A stretch of 12,332 nt of DNA. It comes from Aeriscardovia sp. GTDB lineage: Bacteria; Actinomycetota; Actinomycetes; Actinomycetales; Bifidobacteriaceae. The stretch covers positions 1 through 12,332 of the forward strand of contig JAFYIA010000032.1 of assembly GCA_017538865.1 (NCBI GenBank). The letters run 5' to 3'. The translations under genes were made by a program, and so were the position numbers. Numbering within the stretch: the first letter of the stretch is position 1; each line of letters starts with the position of its first letter. Shown here piece by piece: positions 6,897 through 12,332 of the stretch. The notes under the pieces were generated by a model. That model was not told the DNA's origin. It ran no database searches and saw only the letters and a list, made by a program, of their open reading frames with translations.

Positions 6897-6918
6897 ACTC
6901 TCAGGTTAGGAGTGCTAA
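6892..6918. promoter_or_regulatory. CIRCE operator (HrcA binding site)
   Basis: The inverted repeat TTGGCACTC (6892-6900), 9-nt spacer, GAGTGCTAA (6910-6918) matches the CIRCE consensus TTAGCACTC-N9-GAGTGCTAA with one substitution, the TTGGC form seen in actinobacteria. HrcA binds it and represses groE transcription until heat shock. It lies 84 bp before the groEL ATG, overlaps the promoter, and indicates that this organism has an hrcA gene elsewhere. Confidence 0.95.
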
Positions 6919-6921
6919 TCT
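6892..6921 (+). promoter_or_regulatory. groEL promoter embedded in CIRCE
   Basis: TTGGCA (6892-6897, 5 of 6 to the -35 consensus) and TAATCT (6916-6921, preceded by TGC as in an extended -10) are 18 nt apart, each inside or touching one CIRCE arm, so bound HrcA would cover both. Predicted start of transcription is near 6928. A second -10-like TATAGA at 6923-6928 is an alternative, with a start near 6935. Confidence 0.6.
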
Positions 6922-6934
6922 CTATAGATAACAG

Positions 6935-6972
6935 GCCTGCGGGGGCGCAGCTGACGGCGCCCCAGCGCAGGC
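6935..6972 (+). promoter_or_regulatory. Strong hairpin at the 5' end of the groEL mRNA
   Basis: GCCTGC (6935-6940) pairs with GCAGGC (6967-6972) and GGGGCGC (6942-6948) with GCGCCCC (6957-6963), giving 13 GC-rich base pairs with a small internal loop and an 8-nt apical loop. It begins within a few nucleotides of the predicted transcript start and ends about 29 nt before the ATG. No U-tract follows, so it is not a terminator. A 5' mRNA-stabilising stem or a temperature-sensitive element is inferred, not shown. Confidence 0.65.
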
Positions 6973-7001
6973 GCGAAAAGGTTCAATTTTTTGGAGGGTA
7001 A

Positions 7002-8618
7002 ATGGCTAAGATCATAGCTTACGATCAGGAGGCCCGCTCCGACATGCTGGCCGGCCTGGACAAGCTCGCAAACACCGTTAAAGTCACCCTTGGCCCCCGC
7101 GGGCGCAACGTAGTCCTCGACCGCACCTACGGCGCCCCCACCATTACCAACGACGGGGTGTCGATAGCCAACGACATAGAGCTGGAAGATCCCTTCGAGA
7201 GGATCGGCGCGGAGCTCGTGAAGGAAGTCGCGAAGAAGACCGACGACGTGGCCGGGGACGGCACCACCACCGCGACCGTGCTCGCCCAGGCCCTCGTGCA
7301 CGAAGGCCTCAAGAACGTGGTGGCCGGATCCAACCCCATAGCCCTGAGGAAGGGCATTGAAAAGGCCACCGAGGCCGTAGTCAAGGAGCTTTTGGCCAAC
7401 GCCAAGCCCGTGGAGACCAAAGAGCAGATAGCCGCCACCGCCACCATTTCCGCGGGAGATCCCGAAGTGGGCAAAGTGATTGCCGAGGCCCTCGACAAGG
7501 TCGGCCAGGACGGGGTCGTGACCGTGGAAGACAACAACAAGTTCGGGATCGACCTCGAGTTCACCGAGGGCATGCGCTTCGACAAGGGCTACATAGCCTC
7601 TTACTTCGTCACCAACCCCGACGACCAGACCGCTGTCCTCGACCACCCCTACATCCTCTTCACCAGCAGCAAGGTCTCCAGCCAGCAGGACATCATCCAC
7701 ATCGCCGACCTCGTGATGAAGACCGGAAAGCCCCTGCTCATCGTCGCCGAGGACGTCGACGGCGAAGCCCTCGCCACCCTCATCCTCAACAAGATCCGCG
7801 GCACCTTCGCCTCCTGCGCCGTAAAGGCCCCGGGGTTCGGCGACCGCAGGAAGGCGATGCTCCAGGACATGGCCATCCTCACCGGCGGCCAGGTCGTCTC
7901 TTCCGACCTCGGCCTCAAGCTCGACTCCATCGACATGAGCGTGTTCGGCACCGCCGAAAAGGTGACCGTCTCCAAGGACGAGACCACGATTGTGGGCGGC
8001 GGCGGCAAGAAGGAGGATGTCGACGCCAGGATCGCCCAGATCCGCAAGGAGATCGAGGCCACCGATTCCGACTACGACCGCGAGAAGCTCCAGGAGAGGC
8101 TGGCCAAGCTCGCCGGGGGTGTGGCCGTGATCAAGGTCGGCGCCGCCACCGAGGTGGAGGCCAAGGAGCGCAAGCACCGCATCGAGGACGCGGTGCGCAA
8201 CGCCAAGGCCGCGGTTGAAGAGGGCCTGGTCCCCGGAGGCGGGGTCGCCCTCATCGAGGCCGCCAAAGGCGTTGAAGGAATGGTGGACGACCTCAGCGGG
8301 GACGAAAAGACCGGCGCCCAGATCGTGATGAGGTCGGTGTCCGCGCCCATAAAGCAGATCGCCGAGAACTGCGGGGTCAGCGGGGACGTTGTGGCGGACA
8401 AGGTCCTGTCCCTGCCCAAGGGCGAAGGGTACAACGCCGACAACGGCAAGTACGAAGACCTCCTGGCCGCGGGCGTGGCCGACCCCGTGAAGGTCACCCG
8501 CTCCGCCCTGCAGAACGCCTCCAGCATCGCGGGCCTCTTCCTCACCACCGAAGCCGTGGTGGCCAACAAGCCCGAACCCAAGACTGCGGCACCGCAGCCC
8601 CAGGGCATGGACTACTAA
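7002..8618 (+). CDS. groEL: 60-kDa chaperonin GroEL
   Basis: This 538-residue chaperonin folds proteins in an ATP-driven double ring with GroES in the cytoplasm. It is full length and collinear with actinobacterial GroEL: start MAKIIAYDQEAR, the ATP-binding TLGPRGRNVVLD (29-40) and GDGTTTATVLAQ (85-96, invariant Asp86), the apical-domain KAPGFGDRRKAML segment, and the late signature region EERKHR-like AKERKHRIEDAVRNAKAAVEEG with VPGGGVAL. The C-terminal tail is short and not GGM-repeated, ending PQPQGMDY. The ATG follows a GGAGGG ribosome-binding site. There is no groES beside it, so the cochaperonin must be elsewhere. It stands alone between a CIRCE promoter and a strong terminator. Arg is CGC in 13 of 19 codons, unlike neighbouring genes, consistent with high expression. 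Confidence 0.99.
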   Translation: MAKIIAYDQEARSDMLAGLDKLANTVKVTLGPRGRNVVLDRTYGAPTITNDGVSIANDIELEDPFERIGAELVKEVAKKTDDVAGDGTTTATVLAQALVHEGLKNVVAGSNPIALRKGIEKATEAVVKELLANAKPVETKEQIAATATISAGDPEVGKVIAEALDKVGQDGVVTVEDNNKFGIDLEFTEGMRFDKGYIASYFVTNPDDQTAVLDHPYILFTSSKVSSQQDIIHIADLVMKTGKPLLIVAEDVDGEALATLILNKIRGTFASCAVKAPGFGDRRKAMLQDMAILTGGQVVSSDLGLKLDSIDMSVFGTAEKVTVSKDETTIVGGGGKKEDVDARIAQIRKEIEATDSDYDREKLQERLAKLAGGVAVIKVGAATEVEAKERKHRIEDAVRNAKAAVEEGLVPGGGVALIEAAKGVEGMVDDLSGDEKTGAQIVMRSVSAPIKQIAENCGVSGDVVADKVLSLPKGEGYNADNGKYEDLLAAGVADPVKVTRSALQNASSIAGLFLTTEAVVANKPEPKTAAPQPQGMDY

Positions 8619-8632
8619 ACCGCGCTTCGCTA

Positions 8633-8666
8633 AGGCCCCCCGGGGCTTCCGGGGGGCCTGTTTTTT
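8633..8666 (+). terminator. Intrinsic terminator of groEL
   Basis: AGGCCCCCCGG (8633-8643) and CCGGGGGGCCT (8649-8659) form a perfect 11-bp stem with a 5-nt loop, followed after one G by six T residues (8661-8666). It lies 15 nt after the groEL stop and makes groEL monocistronic. Confidence 0.95.
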
Positions 8667-8677
8667 ATAAAATATTC

Positions 8678-8706
8678 TGAATAAAATCTGAAAACTATCC
8701 TATAAT
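8678..8706 (+). promoter_or_regulatory. Promoter of the response regulator gene, probably leaderless
   Basis: A perfect TATAAT lies at 8701-8706, only 8 nt before the ATG at 8715, so transcription should start at about 8713-8715. There is no ribosome-binding site in between. The -35 17 nt upstream (TGAATA, 8678-8683) is weak, and the whole gap after the terminator is AT-rich. Confidence 0.6.
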
Positions 8707-8714
8707 AGTCAACT

Positions 8715-9458
8715 ATGGACAAGGACAATATCGGCACCATCGTGGTGGTGGACGACGATGAGGACATACTTTATACCCTCAAGGAGGGGCTGCGCTTCAG
8801 GCTCCCCTCTTTCAAGGTTAAGACTGCTACCAACAGCAAGGACGCGATAGAGCTGATAGAGCTGAGCAAGCCGGATCTGGTGATACTGGACGTCATGCTC
8901 CCCGACAGGAGCGGGCTGGAGGTGTGCAAGACCATCCGCAGGAACGACAAGCACATCCCGATAATCTTTTTGAGCGCGAAAGACGCCCCGAAGGACAGGA
9001 TTTTGGGGTACGCCGCCGGGGGCAACGACTACGTCACCAAGCCCTTCGTATTCGACGAGCTGACGTGGAAGATAAAAAAGACGCTGGAAATGACCAAGCC
9101 CCAGACCAAGCCCAAGCCCGTCATATCCATAGCGGATCTGGAAATAAACGAGGACGCCCTGGAAGTCACCCGGCACGGCAAGCTCGTGCGGCTCAGCCCG
9201 ACCGAGTTCTGGCTCTTGGACTACCTCGTCAGAAACAAGGACAAGGCCCTGAGCAAAGGGGAGATCATATCCCACATCTGGGAGGGGAAGGTCGTGGAAG
9301 TGCCCATCGTGGACTCCTACATCTCCTACCTTAGAAAGAAGATAGACGGCGTCACCTACACCGACGAGGACGGGGAAGAGAAGAAGGTGGAGCCGCTGAT
9401 CCAGACCGTGAGGTCCGCAGGCTACATGATAAGGACCCCGAAAGAGGCCAAGGGATAG
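8715..9458 (+). CDS. OmpR-family two-component response regulator
   Basis: This 247-residue DNA-binding regulator has a receiver domain (about 8-125) with the acidic pocket DDD at 13-15, the phospho-acceptor Asp59 in VILDVMLP, Ser87 and Lys109 in the TKPF motif, then a winged-helix output domain (about 136-240) with the usual SPTEFWLLDYL and the wing sequence TVRSAGYMIR. The AGGNDYVTKPF stretch recalls the TrcR group of actinobacterial regulators. A short acidic insertion, TYTDEDGEEKKVE at about 213-225, lies between the recognition helix and the wing. The ATG has no ribosome-binding site and lies just after TATAAT, so the message is probably leaderless. It is followed after 12 nt by its histidine kinase. 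Its targets are unknown; stress or envelope genes nearby are plausible but unproven. Confidence 0.96.
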   Translation: MDKDNIGTIVVVDDDEDILYTLKEGLRFRLPSFKVKTATNSKDAIELIELSKPDLVILDVMLPDRSGLEVCKTIRRNDKHIPIIFLSAKDAPKDRILGYAAGGNDYVTKPFVFDELTWKIKKTLEMTKPQTKPKPVISIADLEINEDALEVTRHGKLVRLSPTEFWLLDYLVRNKDKALSKGEIISHIWEGKVVEVPIVDSYISYLRKKIDGVTYTDEDGEEKKVEPLIQTVRSAGYMIRTPKEAKG

Positions 9459-9470
9459 TCGGAGGGGAAA

Positions 9471-11204
9471 TTGGCAAAAGGCCGGGAAGGGCAGGAGAAG
9501 CCGCAGCGCGGCCCCGGGAAGGTCAAGGCGAGCGGGATCCCTTTGAATCTCCAGCTCATAGCCACCCTGTTCGTCCTGCTGGCCATAGGGATCTCGGTTG
9601 TGGCGTTCGCCACAAAAGAGCTCATATGGAACTACACCGTAAACAGGATTGACAGCCAGCTCTCCTCCCAGGCCCAGCTGATCTTGAACAACGTCGAGCC
9701 TTTTTCTTCCAAGTCCGCCGCCCTGCCCACAGACTATTTCCTGCAGATACGCAATGACCAGGGCGACATTCTCAGCACCCCCCTCATCCCCATGATGGAC
9801 GGAGGGGCCGAAAGCGTGCCCAAGCTCGCCCCCTCTGGGAGCCTGGGGGATCTCGAGTTCGGAGTCCCCGCCACCGTGGCCCCCCAGGTCGTCTCGCGTG
9901 GCTCCTCCGCCTCCTCCTACAAGGAGGTGAGGGCCGACTGGAGGGTCTTAAAGCTCCACTGGTACCAGAGCGGGACCGGGCAGTCGGGCATCTTGTACAT
10001 AGGCCTCTCCCTGTACAACGCCCAGGAGACGGCCTGGATGGTGATCTACTACTTCATAATCGTCGGGATCATCATCATCCTCATAGTCCTGATAATAGGC
10101 TCCCTCATAATCTCCAGGACCCTGAGGCCCCTAAAGCAGATAGAGAAGATCGCGGCCAACATCGCAAACGGAGACCTGTCTCAGAGGATACCGGTGCTTC
10201 CGGAGAGCACTGAGATCGGGAGCCTGGCCAGCTCTTTGAACATCATGCTTTCAAAGATCGAAAAGAGCTTCAAGGCCCAGAAGGAGACGAACGAGCAGAT
10301 GAAGCAGTTCATCTCCGACGCCTCGCACGAGCTGAGGACGCCCCTGTCGGCCATAAGGGCTTACGCCGAGCTCTACAAGATGGAGAGGGAAGAGGGGGAG
10401 GATCTGGAGAAGGCCGACGAGATAGTGGAGAGGATCGGGGCATCGAGCGCCAGGATGACGGAGCTTGTAACCGACCTCCTCTCTTTGGCGAGGCTGGACG
10501 AGGGGAGGGGAATCGACCTCACCCAGAGCGTGGAGCTAGATTCCCTCATCTTAGACAGCGTCGAAGACCTCATGGTGCTAGATCCCCAGAGGAAGGTGGC
10601 TATGGGCACGCTGGAGTTTTTGCCCGGCTTCGCCGCCTGTAAGGACCCAGACCCCCTCGCATCCTGCACGCGCTTCGTCCCGGGGGAGCTTCCCCAGATC
10701 ACCACTTACGGCGACGCCACCAGGCTCAGGGAGGTCTTCACCAACCTCGTGGGAAACATCCACAAGTACACCCCTGCCGACTGCCCCGTGGAAATCTCCC
10801 TCTCCTCCGTCTCGGCCGACATTTCCTTCGCCGACTGCAGGGAGCTGGGATCTTCCAAGACCCCCCTGGAGGCCTTCTGCGCCGCCGTGCAGAGGTCTAT
10901 GCGCGGCAAAGAAGGCCTTCCCTACGCCCTGATAACCGTCTGCGACCACGGACCGGGAATGACCCCCGACTCGATAGGGAGGATCTTCGAGCGCTTCTAC
11001 ACTTTCGATCCTTCCAGGACCCGCAAGAAGAGCGGAACGGGCCTTGGAATGGCGATAGTCAAAGCCATCATCGCCTCCCACTCCGGCTTTATCTGCGCCA
11101 GGCACACCCCCGGAGGCGGGCTGACGATAGTGGCGGCCATCCCTATCGCAGGGTCCCCCCTCCCCGCCCCTCCCGGCAAAGGGTCCGGGGAAGAAAAAGG
11201 CTGA
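9471..11204 (+). CDS. Membrane sensor histidine kinase (partner of the adjacent regulator)
   Basis: This 577-residue kinase starts with TTG, 3 nt after a GGAGGGG ribosome-binding site, 12 nt after the regulator stop. It has a basic N-terminus, TM1 (about 25-47), an outside sensing domain of about 140 residues (50-188, unrecognised), TM2 (about 190-213), a HAMP linker (214-267), a HisKA domain with phospho-acceptor His286 in SDASHELRTPL, and an HATPase domain with N box N425-LVGN429, G1 DHGPGM (492-497), F box FERFY (506-510) and G2 GTGLG (522-526). Two features are odd: the catalytic domain is enlarged by inserts at about 378-408 and 446-484, and it holds seven cysteines (390, 399, 438, 456, 470, 491, 542). 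The C-terminal 20 residues are Pro/Gly-rich. The signal sensed is unknown. Confidence 0.95.
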   Translation: MAKGREGQEKPQRGPGKVKASGIPLNLQLIATLFVLLAIGISVVAFATKELIWNYTVNRIDSQLSSQAQLILNNVEPFSSKSAALPTDYFLQIRNDQGDILSTPLIPMMDGGAESVPKLAPSGSLGDLEFGVPATVAPQVVSRGSSASSYKEVRADWRVLKLHWYQSGTGQSGILYIGLSLYNAQETAWMVIYYFIIVGIIIILIVLIIGSLIISRTLRPLKQIEKIAANIANGDLSQRIPVLPESTEIGSLASSLNIMLSKIEKSFKAQKETNEQMKQFISDASHELRTPLSAIRAYAELYKMEREEGEDLEKADEIVERIGASSARMTELVTDLLSLARLDEGRGIDLTQSVELDSLILDSVEDLMVLDPQRKVAMGTLEFLPGFAACKDPDPLASCTRFVPGELPQITTYGDATRLREVFTNLVGNIHKYTPADCPVEISLSSVSADISFADCRELGSSKTPLEAFCAAVQRSMRGKEGLPYALITVCDHGPGMTPDSIGRIFERFYTFDPSRTRKKSGTGLGMAIVKAIIASHSGFICARHTPGGGLTIVAAIPIAGSPLPAPPGKGSGEEKG

Positions 11205-11252
11205 AGGCAAAATTGATATCATTAGTTCAAAAGAAGATTAAAGGAGGAGGCT

Positions 11253-11627
11253 GTGCCAACTGGTAAGATTCGCTGGTTCGACAGCAAGAAAGGCTACGGG
11301 TTCATCGTGGGGGAAGACGGCAAAGAGGTGTTCATCTCGCCCAGCAGCCTCCCGTCGAGCTTTACTCCGAAATCTGGCATGAAAGTGGAGTATTCCGAAG
11401 TGGAGGGCGCCAAAGGCCTGCAGGCTTTCGACCTGCACCTCGTGCAGAGGACCCTCCCGCGCCGCCACACCAGCGATGAAATGAATGCGATTATAGAGGA
11501 TCTGATAAAGCTTTTGGATTCCACCAACTCAAAGCTGAAATACGGCAAGTGGCCCGACCCCCTCACCTCCGACAGGCTGGCCAAAATGCTTAGGGCCGTG
11601 GCGGACGATTTTGATATAGACGACTGA
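11253..11627 (+). CDS. Cold-shock domain protein with actinobacterial C-terminal extension
   Basis: This 124-residue protein starts with GTG behind an excellent ribosome-binding site (AAGGAGGAGG, 11241-11250). The cold-shock domain (1-66) carries RNP1 KGYGFI (13-18) and RNP2 VFIS (26-29), the aromatic and basic residues that bind single-stranded RNA or DNA; it probably acts as an RNA chaperone. Residues 67-124 form a charged helical extension (ending DDFDIDD) typical of the longer actinobacterial CspB-type proteins and absent from the about 67-residue E. coli forms. The gap to the kinase gene is only 48 bp with no clear terminator; a weak TTGATA (about 11215-11220) may belong to its own promoter. 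It is followed by clpC. Confidence 0.95.
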   Translation: MPTGKIRWFDSKKGYGFIVGEDGKEVFISPSSLPSSFTPKSGMKVEYSEVEGAKGLQAFDLHLVQRTLPRRHTSDEMNAIIEDLIKLLDSTNSKLKYGKWPDPLTSDRLAKMLRAVADDFDIDD

Positions 11628-11753
11628 ATGCGCGCCCCGGGGGAGACGGGCCCGGGGAAGAAGAAAAAGAAAAGGAAAATCGGAAATTGCAGGCGCGCCT
11701 TGGACGGCGGCCGAAGGCTGCGCCGGCAGATAGGAAGGAAGCTTAATGTTTGA
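11628..11753 (+). CDS. Doubtful 41-codon ORF encoding a very basic peptide
   Basis: An ATG directly abutting the csp stop opens a 41-residue frame with a Lys/Arg run (KKKKKRK at 11-17) and a second basic helix-like part (RRLRRQIGRK at 29-38), ending inside the clpC start. There is no ribosome-binding site of its own, though stop-to-start adjacency could allow re-initiation. In GC-rich DNA an open frame of this length is not surprising, and the region could simply be the clpC leader. Confidence 0.15.
   Translation: MRAPGETGPGKKKKKRKIGNCRRALDGGRRLRRQIGRKLNV
11635..11657 (+). other. GC hairpin in the csp-clpC gap followed by a polypurine tract
   Basis: CCCCGGG (11635-11641) and CCCGGGG (11651-11657) can form a 7-bp stem with a 9-nt loop just after the csp stop. 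It is followed by an A/G-only tract (11658-11678) rather than T residues, so it is not a standard intrinsic terminator on this strand. It may protect the csp mRNA 3' end or be an mRNA processing boundary. The rest of the 118-bp gap shows no clear promoter and no HAIR or ClgR operator. Confidence 0.5.
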
Positions 11754-12332
11754 TCGGTTTACGGATCGGGCCAAGCATTCTGTGGTATTGGCCCAGAAGC
11801 AGGCCCATTCGCTAAATCACGCCTACATCGGCACCGAGCACCTCCTTTTGGGACTCCTGGACGAAAAAGAGGGGATCGCGGCCCAGGTGCTCGCCGAAAA
11901 GGGCATCACCCTGGACAAGGCCCGCGACCAGGTGATCGACATGATCGGCATGGGGGACAGCCCCGACGCCAATCACCTGCCCTTCACTTCCAACGCCAAG
12001 AAGGTTTTGGACGGCAGCCTCAGGGAGGCCCTGCAGCTGGGCCAGACCTACATCGGCACCGAGCACCTCCTTTTGGCCCTGGTGACCCAGGGCGGGGGCA
12101 TCGGGGCCCAGGTGCTGATGCAGCTCGGTGCCGACCTGGACGACATACGCAACTCGACGGTTGCCGCGATACGCGGCCAAAAGAGCGAGGAAGACAGGCT
12201 GGCCAACGCGGGAGGGGTCGAAAACAAGGCCGAGCCCTCCGTGTCGGCCATGCTCTCCCAGTTCGGCACCGACCTCACCCAGCTCGCCCTCCAGGGGAAG
12301 CTGGATCCGGTGATAGGAAGGGAGAACGAGAT
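11746..12332 (+). CDS. clpC: ATP-dependent Clp protease ATP-binding subunit ClpC, N-terminal part (cut by window edge)
   Basis: The frame is open from ATG 11746, behind AGGAAGGA, to the right edge, giving 195 residues of a protein normally about 810-870 long. ClpC is an AAA+ unfoldase that feeds proteins to ClpP in the cytoplasm. The N-domain shows the two Clp_N repeats, with start MFDRFTDRAKHSVVLAQ and the motif YIGTEHLLL at 27-35 and again at 102-110. A variable linker (about 145-172) leads into the start of the first AAA+ module, recognisable by LDPVIGREN (186-194). The Walker motifs lie beyond the window. The F-TDRAK start and repeat spacing separate it from ClpB and ClpA. Control is not evident from the upstream sequence. 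Confidence 0.97.
   Translation, partial: MFDRFTDRAKHSVVLAQKQAHSLNHAYIGTEHLLLGLLDEKEGIAAQVLAEKGITLDKARDQVIDMIGMGDSPDANHLPFTSNAKKVLDGSLREALQLGQTYIGTEHLLLALVTQGGGIGAQVLMQLGADLDDIRNSTVAAIRGQKSEEDRLANAGGVENKAEPSVSAMLSQFGTDLTQLALQGKLDPVIGRENE
11822..11851 (+). repeat. Direct repeat, copy 1, within clpC
   Basis: Thirty bases here are identical to 12047-12076. They encode the YIGTEHLLL core of the first Clp_N repeat; the copies are 225 nt (75 codons) apart and in frame. Confidence 0.9.
12047..12076 (+). repeat. Direct repeat, copy 2, within clpC
   Basis: This copy is identical to 11822-11851 and encodes the same YIGTEHLLL core in the second Clp_N repeat, including the less favoured CTT and TTG leucine codons. 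Confidence 0.9.

Noticed and set aside
6915..8177. Open frame of 420 codons antisense to groEL
   Set aside because: It is complementary to a certain groEL gene; its Gly/Leu/Val/His-rich, low-complexity product is what third-position GC bias yields on the opposite strand. No ribosome-binding site or domain was seen.
8709..9275. Minus-strand open frame of 188 codons opposite the response regulator
   Set aside because: It is antisense to a clear OmpR-family gene and would have to begin inside it.
11205..11252. TTGATA and GATTAA as a csp promoter
   Set aside because: The -10 would overlap the ribosome-binding site and leave almost no leader, although the csp ribosome-binding site is strong; it is too weak to list as a feature.
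11693..11700. GGCGCGCC palindrome before clpC
   Set aside because: An 8-bp GC palindrome is expected by chance in such DNA and is not part of a longer stem.
11628..11745. HAIR (HspR) or ClgR operator upstream of clpC
   Set aside because: I looked for CTTGAGT/ACTCAAG and for CGC-N5-GCG type dyads with the expected inner bases and found none convincing.
1..12332. CRISPR, tRNA, rRNA, insertion sequence or phage signatures
   Set aside because: No regularly spaced repeats, cloverleaf-like sequence, transposase motif or terminal inverted repeats were noticed anywhere in the window.

Overview
The window looks like chromosomal core DNA of a GC-rich actinobacterium, most likely Bifidobacteriales. 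The grounds are a GroEL close to the bifidobacterial/actinobacterial type, a cold-shock protein with the actinobacterial C-terminal extension, a membrane-anchored LytR_C protein, and an actinobacterial-type CIRCE operator. No genus can be named from the sequence. Codon choice is unusual for the group: most genes favour AGG/AGA for Arg and ATA for Ile, while groEL favours CGC for Arg.

Layout. From a divergent intergenic region at 6274-6364, one block runs leftward (minus strand): ung (uracil-DNA glycosylase), then after 63 bp a tightly packed operon of moxR (AAA+ ATPase), a DUF58 protein, a small one-TM protein in the DUF4381 position, two BatA/BatB-like membrane vWA proteins, a short TM/coiled-coil protein with a Ser/Gln-rich tail, and the start of a multi-pass membrane protein cut by the left edge. 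Most junctions are 4-nt ATGA/GTGA overlaps, so the block is probably translationally coupled.

The other block runs rightward (plus strand): a membrane-anchored LytR_C-domain protein; groEL with a CIRCE (HrcA) operator and a strong hairpin in its leader, closed by an intrinsic terminator; an OmpR-family response regulator and its histidine kinase; a cold-shock protein; and the N-terminal part of clpC, cut by the right edge.

Together the window is rich in stress and protein-quality functions: GroEL, ClpC, a MoxR/vWA chaperone-like system, an RNA chaperone, DNA repair and an envelope-sensing two-component pair. The part most likely to be undescribed is the minus-strand MoxR-DUF58-vWA operon with its two uncharacterised downstream membrane proteins. 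Smaller points of interest are several apparently leaderless promoters, the hairpin at the 5' end of the groEL mRNA, and a cysteine-rich, expanded ATP-binding domain in the histidine kinase. No tRNA, rRNA, CRISPR array, insertion sequence or phage gene was seen, and no stretch longer than about 130 bp is without a gene.
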